From Kalmusia sp. IMI 367209 (taxonomy: Eukaryota > Ascomycota > Dothideomycetes > Pleosporales > Didymosphaeriaceae): 64,000 bases of DNA. The stretch covers positions 1,364,001 through 1,428,000 of the forward strand of contig JAPEUQ010000010.1 in assembly GCA_027946365.1 (NCBI GenBank). Reading direction: 5' to 3'. The notes under the pieces were generated by a model that was not told the origin of the DNA, did not search any database, and worked only from the letters and a program-made list of their open reading frames with translations. The position numbers and the translations under genes were made by a program. Shown here piece by piece: positions 46,402 to 57,544 of this stretch (positions within the stretch are counted from its first letter, which is position 1; each line of letters starts with the position of its first letter).

Positions 46402-47105
46402 TCAATACATCTGTCTCAACAAGGCTTTGAGAAATCCTTCTTCTTTAGCCTCTTCCCTGGGAAAGAAGTTTTTAGTGGAACGCGTGTACTCCCTGAGAGC
46501 TGCCAATGACTTGAATCTATGAGGTGTGCCACCGGTTCGCCTGCAATCAACGAGATCAACGAGGTTGACATGGAGTCGTGAAAGAGCCTGAACTCAAGAT
46601 TTAGCCAATGTAGATGGATTGAACTGCCACTTTCTACCTTCTTGCATTTCTTGATAGAATCAAGACCTTTTCGTATACCCAATTCAAGGCAAAGACTTTG
46701 CCAGTGTTGAAGTCTGGAGGCGTCCTGACCAAAATGGGAAGCAAATTCCGAGCGAAAGCAGCGAGCTTTCATCTCACGGTATCTCTGGGTGCCAACTTTC
46801 CATCTCATGTATCTAGCTAAGCGAGAAAACTCGGTGCTGGCAGGCGCTGATGGGTCCGGTTCGAAACCTGGGAAGCTTGAGAAAAAGTTGCCAGTCTCCA
46901 TCTTATAGTTGCTAGCATGGAAGAGGATCCACTCTTGTGTGTTTGACCTCGCATCAATATGCATACCCGCCATTGTCATTGAACTAGATTCGCCTCCTTT
47001 ATAGCACGTAGGTTGCGTTTGATGAGCATTTTTCTGCCCTGTTTTCTGTGTGCTAAAACCGGCCCGCATTCCTCGAAGCTTTACACTCCTTGTTTCCCAT
47101 TTCAT
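46402..47105 (-). CDS. conserved fungal protein of unknown function (FPGF..DP..P motif)
   Basis: Two exons on the minus strand, 47105-46638 and 46587-46402, joined in phase 0 at Lys-Lys-Ala; 217 aa. I recognise a recurrent fungal family rather than a function: FFSSFPGFEPDPSAPASTEF, then SRLARYMRWKVGTQRYREM, SEFASHFGQDASRLQHW, SLCLELGI, and after the intron LHVNLVDLVDCRRTGG, LAALREYTRSTKNFFPREEA and GFLKALLRQMY. The intron (GTAGAA...TTCAG) restores the family's C-terminal half, strong support for the model. The N-terminal 75 residues before the motif are not conserved in memory, so the start could be a later ATG. Confidence 0.75.
46833..46868 (-). repeat. coding arm of the inverted pair
   Basis: Codons for GFEPDPSAPAST in the conserved protein. 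Partner of the relic at 46290-46325. Confidence 0.75.
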
Positions 47106-48623
47106 GCTGGAATAAATGGCAGGACGATACGTGTATGTACAAGACGTGTCCTTTGGAATGTAAACAATGCGGTCAATCGCGACACTAGGCTTATGAACTA
47201 AGGAAGTACGAAAAATTCGCCCGGGGATCTTCGCGGTGTTTTGGTGCGCCGACGTGCAGTGCTTTTACGACGATTGATATGATCGCTTTCTTAACTAATT
47301 CACCCTGTATTGGCATCTAAGTCTAAGGAATACTTGCTATCGTATCTGGACGAAAATTAAGGTGGTAGAGGTGCATTGGATCACACGACGATTCGTCTGG
47401 CTACTTAGGCTTAGCGCCAGCCTTTCTGTGTCTGTCCAGAGCGATGTGATGGTTGCTATCTCAGTACCGAAAGCATACTTGCTTTCAAAGAAAAAATAGC
47501 ACCTACTTCTTGACAAATTAACGTAAAAATCGACCAAAAGTGTTGGGCTCACAACGCTAGTTACGTCTATCGTAAGATTAAGGTCGTCCGAATGTCAGTC
47601 TACGAAATAGTTTTGAATATGCAAGTGCTAAAGAATTTCGAAGCACTAATTCTCATACTGGCATCCCTTTCCGGGGTCATTGTGGATGGTGACGAAAGCT
47701 TCCTAGCTCTTGAATACCCCATTCCCAAAGGTGGGAGCGTATCAGGAGTCTAGAGTGGTTATATTGAAGCTCACAAAATACTCCGTTCATGTTTCAAGAG
47801 CTGCTCTTGGTCCTAACACAGGAACGGAAAGTCCGAGGTATCGACCCCATAGCTCATCCTTCCCCACACAACCGGTCCGAGGTAAGAAGTATCCGACTTG
47901 AGATATTACTATCAATTCTTGCAGGAGCGAAACTGTAATACATCCTTGAATGTCTGACCCGCTGGCGTGACGTCCTGTGTGTCGAGATTCTTCAATATCT
48001 ACGGGGTGAAATGAAACCTTTTTGCTCATCCGCTCATCCATGAGCAAACCGTACCGGAAACTAATGCTATTACATAGATCCCGTCCAGAGAATCAAGATG
48101 ATGGCAACGTGCGAAGTAAACGAGAGGGCCGAAAATGGGTAGTGTCAGATTGCTAATCAAACTGGTCCTCGTGTGGCTGTTGTGTAGGGTACAATATCGG
48201 AAGGTATCACCGAGGCCAATAGAGATGCCAAGAGATGACGTACCAATAGGTGAGCAAGCAGGTAGATCAAAGTATGCAGTACCTGAAGATTGGTGAGACT
48301 TAAATTTTAGCTACAGCTATTGAACTTGGTTTCTTGGTTCAACTCTATCCCTGAAGCAGAAAAGGTTTTGCTTCGGAATTATCTATCCTTGATTGAGCTA
48401 TTATTACCATTTTTCAACGCTGATTCACAATGCCGTTTCCGGCTTGGGTCATGCCAGAACAACCCTAATACGTGTTTCGCATGAGGACGGTTTTTCAACG
48501 TTTGTCATAGAATTGTGTATCATCGAGGGGAGCAAATCTGTCTTAAGACGTTGCTAGGAGTAGGAAGGCGGCCTTCAAATACCCACTATACAAAGAAAAT
48601 CAAACCCTCTTTGACCTTAAACA
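47106..48623. other. intergenic, no gene supported
   Basis: 1.5 kb, fairly AT-rich, with only short frames. No domain, repeat or RNA gene recognised. Confidence 0.5.
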
Positions 48624-49825
48624 CTAGCACTGCTCATCGATCGTTACCTTGATCGAATCCTTACTCTTATCGCCCAAAAATTGTAGCTCTGACTCTGAAG
48701 AGCCTTTACGTACGCTTTGAGAAGCTGGAGAGCTCTGCGAGAAGAGCCTCCGAACCGAGCGCAAAGCCGAGCTAGCATTTTCCGGCAAGCCCCATGGAAG
48801 ATATCCCCGGTAGCAAGGAAGGGCGCACACAAGGACCGCGATCTGGGGCTCCATTATGCCAAAGACTACGTGTTCCCCAGGGGCACTTGGCCGTGACGAG
48901 AATGCAAATGCCGTCCGCAGTATCGTAAATGCAATAGTCAGAAGGGCAAGGCTGAAGACTAGAGCTAACCCAAGCCTTTGAGACGTGCGCATCAGCATCG
49001 ATTTGAGCATTGCGCAGGGTAGTGCTATGACTGCAGCGTGTCAGATGGTTCTTGTGAGGCTGTTACAGGTAATGCGCTTACGGATAAGGTCTCCCGCTAC
49101 GTTTGGGACACACCACAGCCACAGAAGATTGACTCTACGTCTTCTCGAAGTATTGCAATCAACTGCAAAAGCACATTAGCCCAGAAAATTTGATGACGGA
49201 GGTGGGACTTACTCGACAAAAAGCTGTGTGGAGGACCGCATTGCCACAGATAGCTCAGGATTGTCGCTAGAAAACTAGCTATAATGAGGACAGTTGAAAC
49301 GACCCATGCAATGCGGAAACTTTGCGATACTCGGCTGAAAATCTGATAATAAAGAGCCAGGAAGCTTGCTTTCACAGCATATACCGTGCTAAATTGAAGG
49401 ACAAAATTTGCAAAATCGAGCTGACTAAGAGTAAAGTTTTCCTTGTCCGTCAAGTTGGACCAGGTAAACTCGAGTCGGAGCAGAGCCTGTAGGGTGGATA
49501 TGAAGCCGATCAAGAAGAGCAATGCAAGCGCATTGAAATAATCATCCCAACGGAACCGGCGGGACTTTTTCCAGTGGATGTAAAAGCGACCAATGGTCAG
49601 TAAGGCATTAAAGCAAGCAAGCGTCCACGCAAGAGCCTTGGCCCAGTTAGCGAAACAAGGATTGCGGAGTGCTGTAGTGGCTTACGTTGACCTCTTGGTA
49701 CGAGAACACATGCATGTTTTCAAACACATAAAGGGTCAGAACAAAGTACGTATATCACAACAACAGAAGAGACGTAACGAATTTGCAGTTAGCGATATGG
49801 CGATCCAATTACTTCGAGAAGGCAT
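48624..49825 (-). CDS. PTH11-like rhodopsin-domain membrane protein, N-terminus uncertain
   Basis: Three exons are firm on the minus strand: 49671-49213, 49162-49082, 49030-48624. A first exon at 49825-49750 is tentative; it would end at GTACTT and supply the only plausible ATG (MPSRSNWIAISLTANSL). Helices include WTLACFNALLTIGRFYIHW, FNALALLFLIGFISTLQALL, SFRIAWVVSTVLIIASFLAT and RLGLALVFSLALLTIAFTIL. Family features are the linker Trp-Asp-Asp-Tyr (RRFRWDDYF), WQCGPPHSF with its Cys, and NVAGDLILIALPCAMLKSM. The C-terminus is a Ser-rich cytosolic tail. GPCR-like receptor role is inferred. Confidence 0.7.
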
Positions 49826-50231
49826 TACTTATATGTGTAAGCCTTGGACTTCGTATTTGACTTCGACTTGGCTATGACTTGGCTTCGACTTCGACCATGC
49901 GAATCTGTACAGGCAACGGGGGCACTACAATCGATAATTGATTGTATACGAATCTTATCGCATCACAGGGTGATATATTTGGCTTCTGAACATGCAGGCT
50001 GTATTTTGGGTACAGACAATTCCTTATCAGTAGATCATGATAGGCCTATCAAAATGTGTAACCATACCTTTTGAAGTGAATGGTGGAAAGCGGACGCCAA
50101 GCTCTCGCAGCATGGAACCGTTTCGGCGTGGGTGCAGCGTAAGATGTCGGGGCCATTCGGCAATTTTGGAATGCGGCTGTGTTTTGCTTGGAAGTCACTT
50201 GATCTTATTGGTACAGTCCAGCTTCCCCATG
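49826..50231. other. intergenic
   Basis: Upstream of the PTH11-like gene and downstream of the sulfotransferase-like gene. Starts with a short degenerate gacttcg/gacttgg repeat. No gene seen. Confidence 0.45.
49843..49894 (+). repeat. degenerate gacttcg/gacttgg repeat
   Basis: About seven imperfect copies of a 6-7 base gactt(c/g)g unit within 52 bases. Confidence 0.5.
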
Positions 50232-51235
50232 TCACCTCATAAACCATGACACAGCCCCTGCCCCCACGATTCCCAAGACCATCGCCCACCTCATCAGTCC
50301 CCGTCTTACCATTCTTTCCGCCATCTTATCGATAGCCTTCCCATCATTGATATTCGGGAACGGCACATCCGGCACCTCCTTCCCTAGCGCCTTACACAAT
50401 GGTTCCCAGCCCTCTTTCACGTTGAAAAATACCAGGCGATCGGTCGGAACGATCTCCTTCAATAACTTCTTGTGCCGGTAGTACGATTGCGTTGTTATAG
50501 GCTCATGCTCGCCATACAAGTGTACCCATTGATTTCGGAGGACGTTGACGTAGGTTACGAAATGGCGCATGCCTGACGATATTAGCACCGCTACAAAACA
50601 GCAGCCCAACCACTACCCCTACGTGCAATATATTTCTCAGATTAAGATGGTATACGATAAGTCCCCAGACCTCTAGCCTATAGGCAGATGCAGAGTGCGT
50701 ATCATAGGATAGCGGAATAGGATAGGGTTACCTGGTAATGGGAGGAGTACAAAGCGGAGGAACCACATCGTAGACGCATTTGCCACAGTTTCCATGCTTT
50801 TCACCCACCCATCTGGGTCGCGCACCGTACAGATGACTTTTGCATCCGGGTACAATTCTAACATCTCTTTCACCAGCCCCGCACCGGGCATGTCTGTCGC
50901 TGCTGCATAGCCGTCGAAGCGCTCCGCAAGAATCGTATTCACTAATTACGATCTTAGAACCACGTGCATGCATGCATGAAGGTAATAAGATGCTGAAAGG
51001 ACAGACCTAGCTTCTCTTCCGACGCGCCGTTAGGGGGCCAATGCGACAATAGTGTAATCCATGACTTGATCTCGACGGGTGGGCCAATGGTAGCTTAGGT
51101 GCCTCCATGGTACACGGGGCCATCGAGCAGGATGCGGAGGGCTTCGCTGAAGGAGGCGGTTCCTGTGCGGGGGAGGCCTGCGCCGATGACTTGGAATTTG
51201 GTGCCTTGCTTGGGGGTGGAGGGTTGATTACCCAT
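50232..51235 (-). CDS. sulfotransferase-like protein with a premature stop
   Basis: Three exons on the minus strand: 51235-51007, 50941-50732, 50572-50232; 259 codons before the final stop. Motifs of the fungal sulfotransferase family: the PAPS-binding loop FQVIGAGLPRTGTASFSEAL, LELYPDAKVICTVRDPDGW and HLYGEHEPITTQSYYRHKK. It ends in a hydrophobic tail (WAMVLGIVGAGAVSWFMR) that could anchor it in a membrane. Codon 47 is TAA where the family reads VYHGGTQ; the frame stays open and conserved afterwards. One C-to-T change in a CA context explains it. As it stands only 46 residues would be made, so it is probably a young pseudogene or needs readthrough. Confidence 0.75.
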
Positions 51236-51700
51236 TGTCAAAAGGGTGTAAATGTACTTGCAGGATGCCAATGGTAATTAGACACAGCTTATGTACTCCA
51301 GCTTCTTGCACTTAAAAACCAACCTCATCGCGGAAGGATTCGACGAGGATCGCTCGGTGGTACGAATCTTGGGGCAAAGGATGACGGACCGTTTCTGATT
51401 GGCTCTAGCGAACCGTTATGCCGCGTCCTATGTACAAAATCTTACGCTAATATAGATGGATTCTTCAGCTGTGCATATTTTTTTCCTAGCGGGGTTACGA
51501 TCGTCGCTGATTCGAGTTGAATCGTCAGCCCTAATCAACCCTTGCCTAGACCAAATGCCAAGTAGCTTGACAACCTTTGAAATTGTAAGATAACATTCCC
51601 ATGAGCGCATTCGTGCCAGCATTAACTAATACGTTGGCGACAGTACCATCTAGCCTATGATACCTCAGTAAAGTTTATACGTCTACACTAACCTAGACAA
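51236..51700. other. intergenic
   Basis: Between the sulfotransferase-like start and the AtuA-like stop. No gene seen. Confidence 0.45.
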
Positions 51701-53895
51701 TTATAGTCTCTCCTTCATCTTCGTTTTCTGTTCTTCGATCTTTCTTCTCTCTTCTAAAAACACGGTTGGTACCTCTACAACCACATCCCTCAGCCAATCC
51801 CCCATTCCCTTCGCAAAAGAGTCCAACCTCGAACTTCCACTAACACCCCTTCCCAGCACACCATAGACCACGAAGTGCACCGCTAGTATCTTTGGGAACT
51901 CTACCCTCTCCACATAAAACGAGTCATCCCAACTTTCTCCCATCATCTCTTTCAGCTTATTTATGGTCAGGGTCGACCTTAACCAGTCCCAGCACTGTCC
52001 GTACAGCGGCGATTCAAGCGCATACGCCGATGGCAGCGCAGTAGGAATGAAGAATCCAATGTTGGCGTTCCCACCTTTGTCGCCTGAGCGAGCGAGGACG
52101 ACGTCGCCTAGGCGGGCAGAGATAGTCTGGCCCCATGTATCTAAGGGAAAAGGATTATTCGATTCGTAAGAAGCGCGCTTAGAAAGGGCTTCAAATTTAG
52201 GAGGTGGTGTAGTGGAAATGGTTGTTGTCAGGAGTCCCACAACAGATTGTGAAAGGATGTTGATCGAGGTCTTGAGCTGCGACTGGGGGTATATCGCTGG
52301 GTAGTACGAAATGTACGGTTTTGGAATTGCGGTCCTATGATCTGATGTCGAGTGAAAACCGGAGAAGTGTTGCATTGCATATTCGCCGAGAAGGCTTGCG
52401 AGCCCTAGATTCACATTCGCGTCGCCGCTCTCGGCGAATATTCGCAGGTACGTGGTACTGCTGAGCTGGCTCTTCGGATTTGGTTCCGGAACACCTATGC
52501 GTTGGAATTCCAGGACGTCGAACTTGTCGAGGATGTTTAGGCGTCTCAGTCCGGACCTGACCATGCGTTCGTAGAACTCGAATTTCTCGGCAGTAGAGTA
52601 ACCAGTGGCATTGATGACAATCTCGGACTGGTAGCCTGCAAGGTAGAAAATGGCAAGTTTGGTCGTGGGTGGGGGAGGAGCGCCTTTGATGCCCCACACG
52701 CGTATACTGACATAACATCAATAATCAAGCAAACTGTTGAGTAAACACCTTTGAGCTCAACGTACCGATTCTTTCCTTCCTGTTTAACCTGCACGCCGTC
52801 CAATAAAGCTTTTACATCACTGTTCAAATACACGTTGCCCTGCAATTCATACAAGAACTGGCACTTCACCGTATCCTCCGTCACAAAACCCTTCTTCCCT
52901 TCGTGTTTCGTAATTACACAAGTGCCATCTTTCTCTACCTCCGCGATACCAAACGTGATATCATACATTTCATCAAAATCGTACTCGGTAAAGCCTGCGA
53001 AATTTGAGCCGGTGACATAGCCGGAACACTCGATGAGGTGACCCGCAATAAGCGCTCCGGCTAGCTCGTCGTAATTAGCATCACTCCAGGAATGCCAGTA
53101 CCACGCTGCTCCGATGACCTTCGATTGTCAGTGCATGTGCCGTGGTGAGAATCATGGTAGGTTAAAGGTCAATACGTACGGGACTTGCATCAGCGACTCT
53201 GCCAGCAATAATAATATCTGCACCCTCTTCAAGACCTTTTACGATCTCTCTTGCTCCCAAGTACACGTTAGCGCTCACGATTGGCTTATCCTCCTTCTCT
53301 AGGAGATCAAGTGTGTGATTCGCATATCGAACCGCGTCATTATCAGAGTCAAGATGCGGCGGCAGTCCTCTCGATCGTATATCGTTCATCTCATCCATAA
53401 GGTCGTCTCCTAGAACATACGCGACTTTTAGATCAAGTCCCTTCTCAGTAACCTATCGCTCGTCAGCAACACCGGTAAGTATACCTTAACACCATTTCAT
53501 ACAAGTTCTTGAACCTTCTCCGCCAATCCTTTTGGATTATGCGCTCCGCCATTAACAACAGTTTTGATTCGTTTCCTCGCCAATAACTCCACACTCTGCA
53601 CAATCCCATCCCAGCATGTTTGCTCCCACCCAGGATGCCTCCCATCCTTGTGCGCCTGGGCATTCTCCGCGATATTCACCTCAGCAAGATAGTCGCCGGT
53701 GATGAAGTCTACGTCGCCTAGTTCGGCCTGATACCTCATGTGATAGCCGGGATCAGCTTGGGAAAGTTAGTACGGAGGGTTCGCGCGTTCGACTGGATGC
53801 GGTAACGCGCCTTTGTAACCGGAGCAGTTTGCGATGCGCACGGGGCGCGTGCCACGCTGGGATGTCCAGCGAGCGGTGTAGTTTGATATAGACAT
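51701..53895 (-). CDS. AtuA-like protein (DUF1446 family)
   Basis: Five exons on the minus strand: 53895-53811, 53756-53503, 53452-53180, 53118-52766, 52706-51701; 656 aa. The core shows RPVRIANCSGYK joined to ADPGYHMRYQAELG, then VDFITGDYLAEVNIAENA, VNGGAHNPKGLAEKV, ADIIIAGRVADASPVIG, AGHLIECSGYVTGSNFAG, and the C-terminal small domain ARSGDKGGNANIGFF. AtuA is part of the acyclic terpene (citronellol/geraniol) and leucine-type catabolic clusters in Pseudomonas, with unknown exact role. The first intron needs a GC donor (AAAG/GCGCGT) and has a perfect TACTAAC branch site. A longer N-terminus from 54165 would add a basic, possibly mitochondrial leader. Divergent from the CoA-transferase. Confidence 0.85.
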
Positions 53896-54454
53896 AACGA
53901 TGCTATCTGATAATTGGATGTGTTTTGGAACAGATTGCGGCGGATTGTGGGCGTTGTTCCTGCTTACGACGGCCAGTGGGAAATTGAGCCTTGGATAACA
54001 TATAAACCTCTTGAAGCTGCTGCGCTCCCTTCTCATATACTTGTTACACCGCTGCGTTGTTTGGTTCCACTGAAGTTCTCCACCAGGTGCGGGGACGACA
54101 AAGTTGCTCGGCCGAACCCGGCAATAAAGACTCGGAAGCAGCGACTCGAAGAGCGACTTGAACATCGCAATAACCTCACATCTCGCTTTCTATGATTGGT
54201 ACGAACGCTTCGATCCCGTGTGGTAACTGATATTCGCTAATTTTATAGAATATTGTCGTTTAAACAACCATTGTTGTGAAAATTCTACAATTTCCTCCGC
54301 AGTGTGTGAAGGGTTCAATCGAACATCTTGAAGCAGCCAACAACGCTCCTCGAAACCTGCTCTTGAAGGTCATAGCCTGGTGTAAAGCAATTAAGTACAC
54401 AGCAGTCGTCATAAGCTTGGTACCTGGGTCTTCGCTCACTCAGCATACTCTATT
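53896..54454. other. divergent promoter region
   Basis: Between the AtuA-like and CoA-transferase starts. Part (to 54165) could be an N-terminal extension of the AtuA-like protein. An ATTGG box lies near 54194. Confidence 0.5.
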
Positions 54455-56310
54455 ATGGCAATGAACGGCGTGAACGGACACGTGAACCAAGCGGATACAG
54501 AGTACTCGATCCCACGTGAAACTGACAAAATTTTCAAGAATGGGCTCTTGAGCAATCCGCTCATTGCCCCTTCACTCCCCAACGAGATAGATGAATGCGC
54601 TCAACCCGTTGAGTTCGTAGGCACGGACTTGCCTAGCATACCCGTCAACTGGCGCTTCGCGGAAAGCATTGCAGCTCTCAAAGGACTAGAGGCTTCGATG
54701 ATCAACGTCCTTCTGAAAAGAAAGTATGGTCTGGATCCGCAAAAGGCTATCATCAATACGTACGTCCACATATACATCGCAATACCGCTGCATTGCTCAC
54801 TTTATTGCATAGGGACCATGCCCAATTGTTCATCATGTCCGTGCTACTCTGGACCATTGATCCCAAGGGGAAAGCGGTCAATTTCGCGTCGATGTATACA
54901 CCGGAAGGAAAGGCTGAATTTGACAAAAGCTTTAAGGATTGCGATCTTTTCGAGAGAGGTCCTAACCCGTATAAGAATTCGGCAACGAACATCTACCGCT
55001 GCAAGGACGGTAGATACTTTCATATCCATGGCAGTATGAATCCAGCTCCAACACAGGACAGCCTCGGTCTTCCGCACTCTATGAATGTTGCGTCTGTCGA
55101 AGACTCGTGGAAGCCGTACGAAGAAAAGGTGGCGCAGATTGAGTCGGAAGAGATGCAGAAGCTCGCCTCGGATGTGCACAAGCAGGCCGGCACAATCTGT
55201 TGGACGATCGATGAGTATAAGAACAGCGAGCATGGAAAGGCAAATGCACACGTCGGGCTCTACGAGGTTCATCTGGTAAAGAACGAGAAGCAACCACGGT
55301 GCTGGTGGCCTGAGATACCGGAGACATCAGCCTCGCGACCTCTTGCTGGGCTCAAGGTAGTCGATTTGACGCGAGTGATTGCCGCGCCTGCTGTGACACG
55401 AGGCCTGGCTGAGATGGGGGCCAGCGTAATGAGAGTCACCGCTTCTCATATTACGGACATGTCAGTCTTGCACTGCGATCTCAGCTGGGGTAAATGGACC
55501 TCTCATCTCGACTTCCGAGAGGAAACAGATCGAGAAAAGCTTCGTGCGCTCGTTCGCGAGGCAGATGTTGTAGTCCAGGGCTACCGGCCCGGAGTGCTTG
55601 ACAAGTACGGTTTCTCACCCGACGGTCTCCTAGAATTGACTAAAGATCGTGAACGCGGCTTGATCGTGGTCCGAGAGAACTGCTACGGTTGGTATGGCCC
55701 GTGGTCTTACCGCAGTGGATGGCAGCAGATCTCCGATGCCAACTGCGGAGTTTCCATGGAGTTTGGTCGTGCAATGGGTAACGACGAACCTGTCACCCCC
55801 GTCTTCCCGAACTCAGACTTTTGCACGGGTACCGCTGGAGTTATCGCTGTGCTAAACGCCATTCTCCAACGCAGTGCCGAGGGCGGTTCCTACAAAGTTG
55901 ATGTAAGTTCCCATTCCCATACATTTCCAGCCCATCCACTAAAGTCCCAGATCGCACTCAACTACTACTCCCAATGGCTCGTCAACAGCGTCGGCATGTA
56001 CCCAAGCTCTGTCTGGCAGGATGTATGGACGCGTAACGGCAAACAAGTTTTCCGCCACTACCACAACATGCCGTATACGCTGGGCCGCTTTATCGCCATG
56101 CTGAAGCAGAATTCTGGGGGTATCATCTTCAACCAGGAATTTTTTGAGACGAGGCACTCAGGTGCGATTGGCAAGGATATCGTGACACCCAAGCCGGTTG
56201 TCCAGTTTCCGGAGGGCAAGGTCCAATTGAGGTACAATGTTGGTACGAGAGGGAATGGCGTGGATCAGCCAAGGTGGCCTACTGACTTGATGACGGAGGT
56301 GGTAGTGTGA
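54455..56310 (+). CDS. family III CoA-transferase (CaiB/BaiF)
   Basis: Three exons: 54455-54759, 54813-55902, 55951-56310; 584 aa. Transfers CoA between organic acids. Motifs include LKVVDLTRVIAAPAVTRGLA and EMGASVMRV (start of the second CaiB fold), READVVVQGYRPGVLDKYG, RGLIVVRENCYGWYGPW, and RYFHIHGSMNPAPTQDSLG in the first half. The protein carries two CaiB-like halves, as in many fungal members. The acid it activates is unknown; next to the AtuA-like gene a branched-chain or terpenoid acid is a reasonable guess. No clear organelle signal at the N-terminus. Confidence 0.88.
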
Positions 56311-56756
56311 AACAGTCAGCCGTAGTGTAGAGATGGGCAAGGGCTTATGCAGTGCAGTACTCCTTTGCTCTCGTACGAATGCACCTAAAATTCGTTGTCG
56401 CGATTCTTACGAACGTCCCCGCTTTTCAACACGCGCTAGACTACGCCGCGCCTATGCGGGTTACACGTCTTCACGTGCCTTTAATCCGTTTCCGTATCCG
56501 TATCCGTACTACTCGACTGTATGGCGTTCAGGCAGCAATGCCAATTAAGTGTCACAAACGATACGACAGATGCGATAAGCTCCTGCTCCATTTGATAGAG
56601 TGACATTCCATAGATGATAGGCAAAGGAAGACGCCATCGCCAGGTATGAGTCAACCCATGAGTCAATGCAGAGCTAACGACATAAATACAGCGTATGTAG
56701 TAATTCGAAACTTCAGCAAACGTAGTAAGCCTAAGAATCATTATTCGCTCGTCACA
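56311..56756. other. intergenic
   Basis: Between two plus-strand genes. Has a short run of cgtatccg-type repeats near 56491-56506. No gene seen. Confidence 0.45.
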
Positions 56757-57422
56757 ATGAATATCCCCACGGCGCCCACCATCGAAACTTCCCGCCTCCG
56801 CCTCATCCGCATAACAGACACAGCCCTCTCCTCCGACCACCTCAAATGGTTCCACGAGAACTGGTCCGATCCCATCGCCACAAGCTGGAGCCTCCACGGC
56901 AAATGCAACACCCTTGAAGAATCGCAAATATGGTTCACTGAACACCTCGCAAAATACGACACTATCACTTATATCATTTTCGTGAAAGATGGGATAGACG
57001 GAGCGGGCGCCGAGTATCCAGGTGAATTGGTTGGAAATGTCGGGCTCCGCACACAAGCCACAGGGCCTGACCTTCCTCCGTTCCCGCCTCCAACATCAAC
57101 ACCGGACTCAGACTCGTCATCAAAGCTACTCAATCTGCGGAGCCTCGGCTACTCTTATCTTCCGAAAGCGTGGGGTAAGGGATACGCAACAGAAGCTGCG
57201 AAGGCGGTATTAGACGCGTACCGCGACGGTATTGCTACGGAGAAGGAGAAGGGGGACGAGATATTCTATGTGGAAGCACTCTGCTCGCCGGGGAATCCTG
57301 CGAGTGAGAAAGTGTTGGCGAAGCTGGGGTTCAGGCACATTGGATATAACGAACCGCCGGAGAAGGCGTTTCTAGCTGGTGCGTGGCGGGTTGGGTATAA
57401 TGTGAGTGGATTGTATGTTTGA
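56757..57422 (+). CDS. GNAT-family N-acetyltransferase
   Basis: Intronless, 221 aa, started at the ATG in MNIPTAPTIETSRLRL, the usual start of Rim/acetyltransferase_3-type GNATs. The acetyl-CoA binding motif A is SLGYSYLPKAWGKGYATEA, with the Q/R-x-x-G-x-G/A pattern kept as WGKGYA. The last strands contain VEALCSPGNPASEKVLAKLG and FRHIGY, where Asn and the Lys-Leu-Gly-Phe are family typical. The substrate cannot be told. A Pro/Ser insert sits at about 112-126. Confidence 0.87.
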   Translation: MNIPTAPTIETSRLRLIRITDTALSSDHLKWFHENWSDPIATSWSLHGKCNTLEESQIWFTEHLAKYDTITYIIFVKDGIDGAGAEYPGELVGNVGLRTQATGPDLPPFPPPTSTPDSDSSSKLLNLRSLGYSYLPKAWGKGYATEAAKAVLDAYRDGIATEKEKGDEIFYVEALCSPGNPASEKVLAKLGFRHIGYNEPPEKAFLAGAWRVGYNVSGLYV

Positions 57423-57544
57423 AAGATGGAGGTGATGGAAATTGTAGAGGGTTTCGATGCGTTGATTGAGCGTATTGGGATATATATAACTATTCATCAG
57501 GGAAAAAATTTGGAGGGTATTATGCTCGTACCGAGTATTCAACA

